64,000 nucleotides of DNA from Marinovum sp034669705 (GCF_034669705.1 NZ_JAXMOR010000002.1:182932-246931); one strand, 5' to 3'. Numbered from the stretch's first letter, positions 43,244 through 51,781 are shown. Notes: generated from the sequence alone by a model not told the origin. Translations and numbers: made by a program.

Positions 43244-43714
43244 TTATTCGGAAGCTTGCGCACCCGTGACCGTCAGAGAGCCGCCGGCCTTCTCCACCGC
43301 GTCCACTGCCGCCTTGGAGGCGCCGGTGACCGAAATGGTGGCTTTCGAGGTCAGTTCACCCTTGGCCAGCACGCGCACGCCATCTAGCTTGCGGCGCACG
43401 ACGCCCGAGGCCACGAGGGTCTCTTCGTCGATCTTGCCTGCGTCGAGCTTGCCGGCTTCGATGAATTTCTGGATCAGGCCGAGGTTGATGACAGCGAACT
43501 GCTTGCGGTTCGGCTTGTTGAAGCCGCGCTTGGGCAGACGTTGGTAGAGCGGCATCTGGCCGCCTTCGTAGCCTTTGATGGCCACGCCCGAACGGGATTT
43601 CTGACCCTTGATACCGCGGCCTGCGGTCTTGCCCATGCCCGAACCCGGGCCACGGCCAACGCGTTTCTTGCGTTTGTTTGCGCCTTCGTTGTCGCGCAGC
43701 TCATTGAGTTTCAT
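43244..43714 (-). CDS. rplO: 50S ribosomal protein L15
   Basis: 156 residues; starts MKLNELRDNEGANKRKKRVGRG, with the GSGMGKTAGRGIKGQKSRSG glycine/basic region and RGFNKPNRK. It leads the rplO-secY-adk unit with its own promoter upstream. Confidence 0.98.
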   Translation of the reverse strand: MKLNELRDNEGANKRKKRVGRGPGSGMGKTAGRGIKGQKSRSGVAIKGYEGGQMPLYQRLPKRGFNKPNRKQFAVINLGLIQKFIEAGKLDAGKIDEETLVASGVVRRKLDGVRVLAKGELTSKATISVTGASKAAVDAVEKAGGSLTVTGAQASE

Positions 43715-43808
43715 GTCGCTTCTCCTTGCCGGATGCTGCCCCGAAGCGAGTTGGCAGACCACGGCGTTTCTTGTTGATGTGAGTCGCGGCCCGGAAGGCC
43801 ACCGGGCG

Positions 43809-43837
43809 CGTATACCGATCGATGCGGCACGGCGCAA
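43809..43837 (-). promoter_or_regulatory. Putative rplO-secY-adk promoter
   Basis: Minus strand TTGCGC (43832-43837), 17 bases, TATACG (43809-43814). The -10 hexamer is the same as that before rpmC. It lies 95 bases upstream of rplO. Confidence 0.75.
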
Positions 43838-43879
43838 GGGCCGCGCGCGATGCGGGGGGATGAGGGGCGCGGAGCGGCC

Positions 43880-43984
43880 TCAGGAGTGGGGGCGCGTCTC
43901 GCGCAGGTATTCCGTCCAGCAGGGCACCGGCTCTTGGCGGAGGGCGTTTGCGATGCGGCTGACGAGCGAGGTGAAGAATGTCAT
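43880..43984 (-). CDS. Possible small protein, 34 residues
   Basis: ATG 43984 encodes MTFFTSLVSRIANALRQEP then a short tail ending YLRETRPHS. An amphipathic start with F, L and V resembles short DUF1127-type or stress peptides. Support is weak: no strong ribosome site was identified, and it may be chance. Confidence 0.3.
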   Translation of the reverse strand: MTFFTSLVSRIANALRQEPVPCWTEYLRETRPHS

Positions 43985-44126
43985 GAGCGTGGTTCCGAAG
44001 TCAGTTGAATGTCTCTGGCCGTGGCATAGACCTGCGGCCCCGGGATCGCCAACGCCATTTCGGCATGGCCGTGTTGCACAAAATGCATGCACTGCATGAA
44101 CGGCGGCGGGTTGCGCTCCCGACATG

Positions 44127-44155
44127 AAAACGCGGGCCAGAGAACTGGCCCGCGT
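44127..44155 (-). terminator. Rho-independent terminator after the DUF1127 gene
   Basis: cgcgggccag / agaa / ctggcccgcg, ten perfect base pairs, with TTTT on the minus strand. It lies about 45 bases after the DUF1127 stop. Confidence 0.9.
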
Positions 44156-44199
44156 GATGCGGCGGCGCCTGTGCGGCGCGCCTGCGAAATTCCTGTGGG

Positions 44200-44418
44200 T
44201 CAGCGGACCAGCGCTGCTTCCTTCAGGGCGATCGCGCGGATGTTCGAGCGCGCCACGCCGATGTCTGCCAGATCGCGGTCGGTCAGCGATGCCAGTTCGT
44301 CGAAGGTCCGGTTGTAGACAGCGCGCCGGGTGCGTGCGGTCTTGTACGCTTCGACCGATTTGTGCAGCAGGGCGGAAAAGCTGAAGCCCGAGGCGGTATT
44401 GGACGATGCATAAGCCAT
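44200..44418 (-). CDS. DUF1127 domain small protein
   Basis: 72 residues. The C-terminal DUF1127 motif is clear: RAVYNRTFDELASLTDRDLADIGVARSNI. Small arginine-rich DUF1127 proteins in other alphaproteobacteria bind RNA and affect phosphate, carbon or stress responses (family knowledge). Here it has its own promoter and terminator, so it is an independent unit placed between rpmD and rplO. Composition of its leader is A/T-rich. Confidence 0.9.
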   Translation of the reverse strand: MAYASSNTASGFSFSALLHKSVEAYKTARTRRAVYNRTFDELASLTDRDLADIGVARSNIRAIALKEAALVR

Positions 44419-44483
44419 GAGTGTAGTCCTTTTGTGATCGGGGACACTCCCCGAGAGGTTTGTTTCGTTTCCTCCGTGCGCTT

Positions 44484-44512
44484 TAATTAGGCTTGAATGT
44501 GAACGCTAACAA
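44484..44512 (-). promoter_or_regulatory. Putative DUF1127 gene promoter
   Basis: Minus strand TTGTTA (44507-44512), 17 bases, TAATTA (44484-44489), in an A/T-rich stretch. The leader to the ATG at 44418 is about 60 bases. Confidence 0.7.
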
Positions 44513-44622
44513 CGTACGTTTCGGTCGACCGGATATGCGTTTTCTGCAACGCAGCATAAGTTGAAAATACACCGCGAGGCCTAAGGCGCGCCGGCTCCCG
44601 GGGTCTGGCCCCCTGCCCTGCC

Positions 44623-45120
44623 TCAGCCGCCGACGGCCCGGTTGGCCGCCTGGCGGCACGACGGGCAGATCACGTAATGGACAAAGAGATCCCGCGCCGG
44701 CACCGACAGTGTGCGGTCATACCAGCCGTCGGGGCTGTCCCAGTTCAGGCATTGCGAGCATTGCCGCGCCGCGCTGCCGGGCGGCAACAGGTGATGGCCC
44801 GGCACCTCGGCCACCCCGAGCAGCTCGTGCCGCACCTCGAGACCGCCCGCGTCCGCGGCCGAGATCATCATCTGGCAGTCGCGCCGCAGGCCCGGCGCGT
44901 CACAGCGGTAGGGCAGGACAAGGGTGCGGCCGGTCTGCCGGCTCCAGAAGAACAGCGCATTGAGATAGGAGCGGGTCTCGCTGCCATTGACGAAATCCCA
45001 CAGCGAGCGCCCGACCACCCCTTGCCGCAGCATCGCCGCGCCCCCGCGGTCGCGGGCCGCGTCATCCCAGTCGGGCGAGACTTCGACAACCTTGTTCGAC
45101 GGGTCGAGAGAGAACCACAT
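44623..45120 (-). CDS. PAS-like domain protein with C-terminal cysteine module
   Basis: A 165-residue protein. The N-terminal half resembles a minimal PAS sensor domain (NKVVEVSPDWDDAAR, then GRSLWDFVNGSETRSYLNALF and a strand-rich tail). The C-terminal half has two CxxC pairs, QCSQCLNW and ICPSCRQAA, a possible zinc ribbon or redox switch. There is no output domain, signal or membrane segment. It is not related to ribosomal genes, yet lies between rpmD and the DUF1127 gene. The role may be sensing or adaptor work; unproven. Confidence 0.7.
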   Translation of the reverse strand: MWFSLDPSNKVVEVSPDWDDAARDRGGAAMLRQGVVGRSLWDFVNGSETRSYLNALFFWSRQTGRTLVLPYRCDAPGLRRDCQMMISAADAGGLEVRHELLGVAEVPGHHLLPPGSAARQCSQCLNWDSPDGWYDRTLSVPARDLFVHYVICPSCRQAANRAVGG

Positions 45121-45279
45121 GGCGGCGTCCGAACACTGCTCCGGACGGGGCTTGGCAAAAGGTGCAGCGGGCCGGCCGGCGAGGACAGCAAGGCTAGCAA
45201 CCGACGGCCCGCCGCGCCATGTGCAATACCGGACAGTAGGTTGTCTGCCGCCGGCCGGGCGCGCCGCCCACTGGAACGC

Positions 45280-45313
45280 GAAAACGCCGCCGCCCTTTCG
45301 GGGCGACGGCGTC
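45280..45313 (-). terminator. Rho-independent terminator after rpmD
   Basis: Minus strand ACGCCGTCGCCC, short loop, GGGCGGCGGCGT then TTTTC. It lies about 25 bases after the rpmD stop and ends the rpmC-to-rpmD transcript before the inserted genes. Confidence 0.85.
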
Positions 45314-45338
45314 TGATCTTGTCACGAGGAAGAGGGGC

Positions 45339-45527
45339 TCAGCCGCGCTCTTCGACGATCTCCACCAGATGCGAGATCTTGTTGATCATGCCGCGGATGG
45401 ACGGCGTGTCTTCCAGCTCGCGGGTCTTGTGCATCTTGTTGAGGCCCAGGCCGATCAGCGTCTTGCGCTGGATCTCGGGGCGGCGGATCGGCGAACCGAT
45501 CTGCTTGACGACGATGGTTTTTGCCAT
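45339..45527 (-). CDS. rpmD: 50S ribosomal protein L30
   Basis: 62 residues; KTIVVKQIGSPIRRPEIQRKTL and GLGLNKMHKTRELEDTPSIRGMI match L30. It is last in the rpmC-rpmD unit here; rplO, the normal next gene, is 1.6 kb away. Confidence 0.97.
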   Translation of the reverse strand: MAKTIVVKQIGSPIRRPEIQRKTLIGLGLNKMHKTRELEDTPSIRGMINKISHLVEIVEERG

Positions 45528-45532
45528 GGGTC

Positions 45533-46114
45533 TCAGGCCTCCTCGGCGACTTGGGTCGATTCCGCCGGCGCGTCTTCACGCTTGGGCAGGATGTCGGCCA
45601 CTTTCTTGCCACGACGCTGCGCGACCATGCGCGGGCTGGCCTCGAGGGTCAGCGCGTTCAGGGTTGCACGGATCATGTTGTAGGGGTTCTGCGACCCGGT
45701 CGACTTGGCAACCACGTCCTGCACGCCCAGCATCTCGAAGACGGCCCGCATCGGACCACCGGCGATGATACCGGTACCCTGCGGTGCGGTACGCATGACG
45801 ACCTTGCCGGCGCCGTGACGGCCTTCGATGTCGTGGTGCAGGGTGCGGCCTTCGCGCAGCGGCACGCGGATCATCTGGCGCTTGGCCTGCTCGGTGGCCT
45901 TGCGGATGGCCTCAGGCACTTCTTTCGCCTTGCCTTTGCCGAAACCGACGCGGCCCTTCTGGTCACCGACGACGACGAGGGCTGCAAAGCCGAAGCGCTT
46001 ACCACCCTTGACGGTCTTGGAGACCCGGTTGATCGCGACCAGACGGTCGGCGAATTCCGGGGATTCATCGCGGTCGCGACGGCCGCCCCGGCCTCTGTTA
46101 TCACGTTCTGCCAT
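45533..46114 (-). CDS. rpsE: 30S ribosomal protein S5
   Basis: 193 residues. Contains the double-stranded RNA-binding S5 domain (FADRLVAINRVSKTVKGGKR), GDQKGRVGFGKGKAKEVPEAI and KSTGSQNPYNMIRATL. ATG 46114 is chosen from homology; the upstream open frame is non-coding. Confidence 0.98.
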   Translation of the reverse strand: MAERDNRGRGGRRDRDESPEFADRLVAINRVSKTVKGGKRFGFAALVVVGDQKGRVGFGKGKAKEVPEAIRKATEQAKRQMIRVPLREGRTLHHDIEGRHGAGKVVMRTAPQGTGIIAGGPMRAVFEMLGVQDVVAKSTGSQNPYNMIRATLNALTLEASPRMVAQRRGKKVADILPKREDAPAESTQVAEEA

Positions 46115-46228
46115 GTGGCAATTCCTTTGTATCTGGCGCGGCTGCGCCGGGTCTTGATCAATCGAAGTGGCCCCGGACAGGTCCGAGGCCCCCGATCGTC
46201 GAGGGGCGCGTGATCCGCGCCCCTGCAC

Positions 46229-46588
46229 TTAGAACTTCAGGCCACCTTCGCGGGCGGCATCGGCCAGGGCCTTGATGCCACCGTGGAAGAGAAAGCCACC
46301 GCGGTCGAAGTAGCACTCTTCGACACCGGCTGCCTTGGCGCGCTCTGCGATCACAGAGCCAACCTTGGCCGCGGCTTCCACGTTGTTCTTGCCCACAACA
46401 CCCAGGTCCTTTTCGAGCGAGGACGCGGCGGCAAGTGTCTTGCCCTGCACGTCGTCGATCAGCTGGACCGAGATGTTCTTGTTCGAGCGATGCACCGACA
46501 GGCGCAGGCGCCCGCGGTTCATCTTGCGAAGTTTGTTCCGGACGCGCAGGCGGCGTTTGAGGAACAGTTGTCTTTTGCTGTTTGCCAT
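46229..46588 (-). CDS. rplR: 50S ribosomal protein L18
   Basis: 119 residues; RLSVHRSNKNISVQLIDDVQGKTLAAAS, then FDRGGFLFHGGIKALADAAREGGLKF. It binds 5S rRNA. Confidence 0.98.
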   Translation of the reverse strand: MANSKRQLFLKRRLRVRNKLRKMNRGRLRLSVHRSNKNISVQLIDDVQGKTLAAASSLEKDLGVVGKNNVEAAAKVGSVIAERAKAAGVEECYFDRGGFLFHGGIKALADAAREGGLKF

Positions 46589-46599
46589 TGTCCGCGTCC

Positions 46600-47133
46600 T
46601 TACTTCTTCTTGCCTTCCTTCTGGAAGATATACTCACCCTTGTAGCGGATGCCTTTGCCCTTGTAGGGCTCGGGCTTGCGCCAATCACGGATGTTCGCAG
46701 CCACCTGGCCGACCTCTTGGATGTCATTGCCTTCGACAATGATCTCGGTCGGTTTCGGGACGGTTACGGTGATACCTTCCGGAATCTGGAAATCCACGTC
46801 GTGCGACAGGCCGAGGTTCAGTTTCAGGACCTTGCCCTGAAGCTGCGCCCGGTAACCGACGCCCTGGATTTCCAGCTCTTTCTTGAACGAGTTGGACACG
46901 CCATGGACCATGTTGGCCACCACGGTGCGGCTCATGCCCCACTGCTGACGTGCACGCTTGGACTTGCCGCGCGGGGTGACCGACACTGCGCCGTCTTCGA
47001 CGGTCAGCGTCACGTCATCCGTGGCGGTGAAGCTTTGCGTGCCCTTCGGACCCTTGACCTCGATGGTCTGGCCCGAGAGGCTTGCGGTGACGCCATCAGG
47101 CAGGGCGACAGGCTGTTTGCCGATACGAGACAT
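46600..47133 (-). CDS. rplF: 50S ribosomal protein L6
   Basis: 177 residues; starts MSRIGKQPVALPDGV and ends with EPYKGKGIRYKGEYIFQKEGKKK-type tail (L6 signature PEPYKGKGI). Confidence 0.98.
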   Translation of the reverse strand: MSRIGKQPVALPDGVTASLSGQTIEVKGPKGTQSFTATDDVTLTVEDGAVSVTPRGKSKRARQQWGMSRTVVANMVHGVSNSFKKELEIQGVGYRAQLQGKVLKLNLGLSHDVDFQIPEGITVTVPKPTEIIVEGNDIQEVGQVAANIRDWRKPEPYKGKGIRYKGEYIFQKEGKKK

Positions 47134-47146
47134 TAGACAGCCCTCC

Positions 47147-47539
47147 TTAGAATACGGTGCAAAGCACTTCGCCGCCAACGTTGGCAGAGCGAGCGTTTGC
47201 ATCCGACATGACGCCTTTGGACGTGGAGACGATGGAAACGCCAAGGCCCTGACGGACCGTGGGAATCTCGTCCACACCCAGGTACACGCGACGGCCCGGT
47301 GTCGACACCCGCTTCAGTTCGCGGATGACGGGGGCGCCGTCATAGTACTTGAGGCTGATTTCGATCGCGGCATGGCCGCGCTCGTCGGTGGTCTTCTCGT
47401 AGCCGCGGATATAGCCTTCGTCCGCCAGCACATCGAGAACCCAGGCGCGCAGTTTCGACGCCGGGGTGTTGACCGTGGATTTGCCGCGCATCGAAGCGTT
47501 GCGGATCCGGGTGAGCATATCGCCGATAGGATCGTTCAT
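47147..47539 (-). CDS. rpsH: 30S ribosomal protein S8
   Basis: 130 residues; MNDPIGDMLTRIRNASMRGK and the signature GVSIVSTSKGVMSDANAR. Confidence 0.98.
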   Translation of the reverse strand: MNDPIGDMLTRIRNASMRGKSTVNTPASKLRAWVLDVLADEGYIRGYEKTTDERGHAAIEISLKYYDGAPVIRELKRVSTPGRRVYLGVDEIPTVRQGLGVSIVSTSKGVMSDANARSANVGGEVLCTVF

Positions 47540-47554
47540 CTAATATACCCTCCC

Positions 47555-47860
47555 TTACCAGCTCGACTTGACCATGCCGGGAAGCAGGCCCTTGGAGCCC
47601 AGTTCACGCAGCGCGATACGGCTGATCTTGAGCTTGCGGTAGTACGCGTGCGGACGACCGGTCAGCTGGCAACGGTTGTGAAGACGCGTGGGCGAGCTGT
47701 TGCGCGGCAGTTTCGCCAGCTTCAGGCGGGCCTTGAAGCGCTCTTCCATCGGCTTCGACTCGTCGGTTGCGATTTCCTTGAGTTCGGCGCGTTTGGCGGC
47801 GTATTTCGCCACCAGCTTCTCGCGCTTCTTCTCGCGTTCGATCATTGCTTTTTTAGCCAT
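47555..47860 (-). CDS. rpsN: 30S ribosomal protein S14 (zinc-free form)
   Basis: 101 residues, the long form without the CxxC zinc module: LPRNSSPTRLHNRCQLTGRPHAYYRKLKISRIALREL.  Starts MAKKAMIEREKKREKL. Confidence 0.97.
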   Translation of the reverse strand: MAKKAMIEREKKREKLVAKYAAKRAELKEIATDESKPMEERFKARLKLAKLPRNSSPTRLHNRCQLTGRPHAYYRKLKISRIALRELGSKGLLPGMVKSSW

Positions 47861-47881
47861 GTCTTAATCCTCTTCCCGCGA

Positions 47882-48445
47882 TTACGAGTTGAAGGGCATG
47901 TTGAATGCTTTCAACAGCGCCTTGGCTTCGTCGTCGGTTGTCGCGGTGGTGGCGATCACGATGTCCAGGCCCCAGGGCTCGTCCACCTTGTCGAAGTCGA
48001 TCTCGGGGAACACGATGTGTTCCTTGATGCCCAGGGCATAGTTGCCACGGCCATCGAACGACTTGCCCGAAACGCCGCGGAAGTCGCGGATACGGGGCAT
48101 TGCCACGGTGATCAGACGATCGAGGAAATCGTACATGCGGGCGCCGCGCAGGGTGACTTTCGCCCCCATCGGCATGCCTTCACGGACGCGGAAACCCGCG
48201 ATCGAGTTCTTGGCGTTGGTGACGACCGCGTGTTGACCGGCAATGGCCGTCAGGTCGGCCTGGGCCGACTTGGCTTTCTTGCTGTCTTTCACGGCGGCAC
48301 GCCCGCAGCCGATGTTCAGAACGATCTTGTCCAGACGCGGGATCTGCATGTCGTTCTTGTAGCCGAACTCTTCCTTCAGGGCGCCACGGATGGTGTCCTG
48401 ATAGAGCGAGCGCAGGCGCGGGGTATAGGTTGCAGCATCAAGCAT
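47882..48445 (-). CDS. rplE: 50S ribosomal protein L5
   Basis: 187 residues; IPRLDKIVLNIGCGRA, then GQHAVVTNAKNSIAGFRVREG. Contacts 5S rRNA. It overlaps rplX by eight bases. Confidence 0.98.
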   Translation of the reverse strand: MLDAATYTPRLRSLYQDTIRGALKEEFGYKNDMQIPRLDKIVLNIGCGRAAVKDSKKAKSAQADLTAIAGQHAVVTNAKNSIAGFRVREGMPMGAKVTLRGARMYDFLDRLITVAMPRIRDFRGVSGKSFDGRGNYALGIKEHIVFPEIDFDKVDEPWGLDIVIATTATTDDEAKALLKAFNMPFNS

Positions 48446-48749
48446 CGATCACGTCCCCCGTGGTCTTGGCAAAACGGACCTTCTTGTCACCTTCCATGCG
48501 GAAGCCGACGCGGGTGGCCTTGCCGTTGGCATCAAGCAGCGCCAGGTTCGACAGCTGGATCGGCATCGCCTTGGGGATGCGACCGCCCTGCGAGGACTGG
48601 GTCTGACGGGTGGCGCGGATCGAGATGTTGACACCGTCCACGATGGCCTTGCCGGACTTGGGATCGATCGAGGAGATGGTGCCCTCTTTGCCCTTGTCCT
48701 TGCCGGCGAGCACGACGACCTTGTCGCCTTTGCGGAGTTTAGCAGCCAT
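48438..48749 (-). CDS. rplX: 50S ribosomal protein L24
   Basis: 103 residues; a KOW motif KGDKVVVLAGKDKGKEGTI followed by GKAIVDGVNI. It overlaps the genes on both sides (by eight bases and by one). Confidence 0.98.
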   Translation of the reverse strand: MAAKLRKGDKVVVLAGKDKGKEGTISSIDPKSGKAIVDGVNISIRATRQTQSSQGGRIPKAMPIQLSNLALLDANGKATRVGFRMEGDKKVRFAKTTGDVIDA

Positions 48750-49117
48750 TACAGCACCTCCGGAGCAAGCGAGATGATCTTCATGAAGTTCTTGGCACGC
48801 AGTTCACGCACAACCGGCCCGAAGATACGGGTGCCGACGGGTTCGCCGGCGTTGTTAAGGATGACGGCTGCGTTGCGATCGAAGCGGATCGCGGTGCCGT
48901 CTTCACGACGGACTTCTTTGGCGGTGCGCACGACGACGGCCTTGCGGACGTCACCTTTCTTCACGCGGCCGCGCGGGATGGCTTCCTTCACCGAGACGAC
49001 AATGATGTCGCCGACGGAGGCGTACTTACGCTTGGAACCACCCAGAACCTTGATGCACTGCACCCGGCGAGCGCCGGAGTTGTCAGCGACATCCAGATTG
49101 GTCTGCATCTGGATCAT
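48749..49117 (-). CDS. rplN: 50S ribosomal protein L14
   Basis: 122 residues; MIQMQTNLDVADNSGARRVQ and GDIIVVSVKEAIPRGRVKKGD are invariant L14 features. Confidence 0.99.
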   Translation of the reverse strand: MIQMQTNLDVADNSGARRVQCIKVLGGSKRKYASVGDIIVVSVKEAIPRGRVKKGDVRKAVVVRTAKEVRREDGTAIRFDRNAAVILNNAGEPVGTRIFGPVVRELRAKNFMKIISLAPEVL

Positions 49118-49193
49118 GGGGTTTCTCCTGACCTTTGGGGGGCATTATCGCCTGTTCCCCAGGGTTTCGATCTGACTAAAAAGTCCCGGAGGC

Positions 49194-49424
49194 TTACGCC
49201 TCCAGCACCTCCCAGCGTTTCGTCTTCGATTTCGGCGCGCATTCGATGATGCGAACGGCGTCGCCGACCTTGAAGGCGTTCTTTTCATCGTGAGCCCGGT
49301 ACTTCTTGGACTTACGGATGGTTTTCTTCAGAACCGGGTGCTTGAAGCGGCGTTCAACCGACACGGTGACTGTCTGTTCGTTGGCGTCGCTGGTCACGGT
49401 GCCGGAAAGGATACGTTTGGGCAT
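49194..49424 (-). CDS. rpsQ: 30S ribosomal protein S17
   Basis: 76 residues; MPKRILSGTVTSDANEQTV, then VERRFKHPVLKKTIRKSKKYRAHD and DAVRIIECAPKSKTKRW. Confidence 0.98.
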   Translation of the reverse strand: MPKRILSGTVTSDANEQTVTVSVERRFKHPVLKKTIRKSKKYRAHDEKNAFKVGDAVRIIECAPKSKTKRWEVLEA

Positions 49425-49436
49425 GTCTCAGGCTCC

Positions 49437-49637
49437 TTATTCAGCGGCCGCAGCGGCTTTTTCGTTCAGCACGGTTTTCACACGGGCCACATCGCGCTTG
49501 ACGGCGCGCATACGGGCAGTGTTTTCCATCGAGCCGGTGGCCTGCTGGAAGCGCAGGTTGAACGATTCTTTTTTCAGATTGGCCAGCTCTTCACGCAGCT
49601 GATCCGGCGTCTTTTCACGCAGTTCCTTGGCGTCCAT
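49437..49637 (-). CDS. rpmC: 50S ribosomal protein L29
   Basis: 66 residues; KTPDQLREELANLKKESFNLRFQQATG is the L29 core. It leads the unit here. The gene normally upstream, rplP, is absent: bioY, transcribed in the same direction, ends up beyond a promoter region. Confidence 0.97.
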   Translation of the reverse strand: MDAKELREKTPDQLREELANLKKESFNLRFQQATGSMENTARMRAVKRDVARVKTVLNEKAAAAAE

Positions 49638-49719
49638 CGCCTTTTTCCTTTCTCAACATCAACGGAGGGCCCCCTGAAAGGGTCACCCTAGGTCCGCTGG
49701 AGTGCATGGATGAGCGCGC

Positions 49720-49748
49720 CGTATAGGCGAGGTTGGCGGGGTTGGCAA
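49720..49748 (-). promoter_or_regulatory. Putative spc promoter upstream of rpmC
   Basis: Minus strand TTGCCA (49743-49748), 17 bases, TATACG (49720-49725). The leader to rpmC is about 75 bases and contains ggagggccccctgaaagggtcaccc, a small imperfect hairpin. Confidence 0.75.
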
Positions 49749-49881
49749 GGCTTTTCGGCCTTGCAGCGCCGGCCTGCGACAGCTTTGCCCGAATGGGCCG
49801 CGCTTGGGCGATGATCCCGGCGCGCGGCAGGTGGAGGGCCCGGGTTTCGACCCGGGCCGTCTGGGCGTGCGAAACGGCGGC

Positions 49882-50430
49882 TCAGGCCGCGCGCGACAAC
49901 ACGCTTGCCGGCCGCGCCTTGGCCAGTGCGGCGGTCAGCATGCCGGCGATTGCCGCCTTGAGCGCGTCGCCGGGGATGAAGGCGGTGACCAGCGCGGTCG
50001 CCTCCAGCAGGGTCTTGTCCAGCATAACCGACATGCCGACCACGCCAAAGCCGTAGAGCACCACGATGCCGCCCACCACCGAGGCCAGACCGGCCACCAG
50101 CGTCAGCGGCGCGCCGCGCCAGTGCTCGACGATCCAGCCGGTCACGAAGGCCGCCACCGGCCAGCCCACCAGAAAACCCACCGTCGGCGAGGCAAAGACC
50201 CCAAGACCGCCGCGCCCGCCAGACAGCAGCGGCAGGCCGATCGCCACCAGCAGCACGAAGAGCAGCACCGACAGCGCGCCGCGCCGCGCCCCCAGCACCG
50301 TGCCGGCCAGCATGACGCCCAGCGTCTGGGCGGTGATCGGCACGCCGAAGCCCAGGGTGATCTGCGGGATCAGCCCGAGCACGGCGATCAGCGCCGCGAA
50401 GAGCGCGATCATGACTACATTTCGTTCCAT
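49882..50430 (-). CDS. bioY: Biotin ECF transporter substrate-binding subunit
   Basis: 182-residue membrane S component. Helices run through IALFAALIAVLGLIPQITLGFGVPITAQTLGVM; the GVPITAQTLGVMLAG and SPTVGFLVGWPVAAFVTG stretches are BioY-typical. It directly follows bioN. Confidence 0.94.
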   Translation of the reverse strand: MERNVVMIALFAALIAVLGLIPQITLGFGVPITAQTLGVMLAGTVLGARRGALSVLLFVLLVAIGLPLLSGGRGGLGVFASPTVGFLVGWPVAAFVTGWIVEHWRGAPLTLVAGLASVVGGIVVLYGFGVVGMSVMLDKTLLEATALVTAFIPGDALKAAIAGMLTAALAKARPASVLSRAA

Positions 50431-51045
50431 CTAGTTCTCCTCCGTGGAAACAAGCCCCCCGCGCGCCCTCAGCGCGTCGGAGATATGGTCGGCGTCGTCC
50501 AGCGCCAGAAGCGTGAACGGCAGGATGATGCGCCATGTCGCGCGGCGCGGCGAACGCGCCAGCCAGGCATCGTTCAGTTCGCGGCCCTTGACCAGCAGCA
50601 CCGGCGTCAGCCGGATCACCAGCGCGATGGCGATCTCGAGCGGCCGGGTGCTGACGCCCAGCGCCCTGAGCGGTGTGCAAAGCCAGTGGATCACCGCGAT
50701 CATATCAGTGAGGCGCGTCGTCATCGTCACCAGATTGGCCAGCGCCACCGCCGAGACCAGCCGCAGCACGATCACCGCGCCCTCTGCCGCGCTGCCGTCG
50801 ATCAGGTGATAGAGCGCCACCACCAGCACGAAAGGCCAGAGCATCCGCAATGCCGCGAGGCCGCCGCGCAGGAAGGCCCGCCCCGGCAGCGCATAGAGCG
50901 CCAGCACGCCGGCCAATATCGCCAGATGCGCCGCGAGGCTGTCGATGAAGAAAAGCGCCAGCGTCGCGCCGCAGAGCGCCGCCAGCTTGACCCCGGCGGG
51001 CCAGTCATGGGCGCGGGTTCTAACCGGCGAGGTCAGCGATATCAT
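50431..51045 (-). CDS. bioN: Biotin ECF transporter transmembrane subunit
   Basis: 204-residue T component with five helices and the two coupling motifs, here ALGVSTRPLEIAIALVIRL and LNDAWLARSPRRATWRI, close to the A-R-G/S class of ECF T proteins. It overlaps bioM by 26 bases. Confidence 0.92.
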   Translation of the reverse strand: MISLTSPVRTRAHDWPAGVKLAALCGATLALFFIDSLAAHLAILAGVLALYALPGRAFLRGGLAALRMLWPFVLVVALYHLIDGSAAEGAVIVLRLVSAVALANLVTMTTRLTDMIAVIHWLCTPLRALGVSTRPLEIAIALVIRLTPVLLVKGRELNDAWLARSPRRATWRIILPFTLLALDDADHISDALRARGGLVSTEEN

Positions 51046-51781
51046 CGGCCTCTCCCAGCTCGGTCATCCGTGCCACGTATTCCGCGATCACCTGATCGCT
51101 TTCGCCCAGCGCCGCGATCCGCCCGCGTTCCAGCCAGAGCGCCTGATCATAGCCGGTAAGGTCGGCCGGGTCGTGGCTGATGTGGATCAGGTTGCCGGTG
51201 TAATGGCTCAGGTAGCGGGTCAGCTGCGCCCGCGTCGGGATGTCGAGCCCGGCGAAGGGCTCGTCGAGAATGAGCAGCCGCGGCGCCATAGCGGTGATCG
51301 CCATCAGGCAGACCAGATGCTTCTGGCCATGGCTCAGCGTGTTGACATAGGCCTCCTGCCAGTGCGCCTTGCCAAAGCGCGCCAGCACCGCGCGGGCCTC
51401 GGTCTCGGCCGCGCGCTTGCTGCGGCCCTGTTGGCCCAGGCCGAAGGCCAGCTCCTCGAGCACGGTGGGAAAGATGATCTGGTGGTCGGGGTTCTGGAAC
51501 AGGATGCCGACCTCGCAGAGCGCCGCCTTGCGGTCGCGCGCCACGTCGATGCCGTTGATCCGCACCTGCCCCTGCTGCGGCGCCACCAGCCCGGCCAGAA
51601 GCCGCGCCAGCGTCGATTTGCCAGAGCCGTTGCGGCCGACCACCGCCAGCCGGGTGACCGCCAGGTCGAGCGTCAGATCGGCGAGCACCACCTTCTCGCC
51701 ATGGGCAAATCGCGCGGTCTCGAGCAGGAGCCCGCTGGCGGGACGCGCCTTGGCCGGGGCGGTCTGGCCGCTCTGTGTCAT
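51020..51781 (-). CDS. bioM: Biotin ECF transporter ATP-binding subunit
   Basis: About 253 residues. Walker A VVGRNGSGKSTLARL, Q-loop GILFQNPDHQIIFPT, a divergent signature LSHGQKHLVCLMAIT (LSHGQ), Walker B LLILDEPFAGLD and switch H in HISHDPADL. ATG 51781 is preferred to an upstream in-frame ATG. I saw no BioR-type TTAT-N2-ATAA palindrome upstream. Confidence 0.92.
   Translation of the reverse strand: MTQSGQTAPAKARPASGLLLETARFAHGEKVVLADLTLDLAVTRLAVVGRNGSGKSTLARLLAGLVAPQQGQVRINGIDVARDRKAALCEVGILFQNPDHQIIFPTVLEELAFGLGQQGRSKRAAETEARAVLARFGKAHWQEAYVNTLSHGQKHLVCLMAITAMAPRLLILDEPFAGLDIPTRAQLTRYLSHYTGNLIHISHDPADLTGYDQALWLERGRIAALGESDQVIAEYVARMTELGEADDIADLAG

Noticed and set aside
44205..44235. SRP-like word (gctgcttccttcagg) on the opposite strand
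   Set aside because: It encodes the C-terminus of the DUF1127 protein and lacks the surrounding SRP structure.
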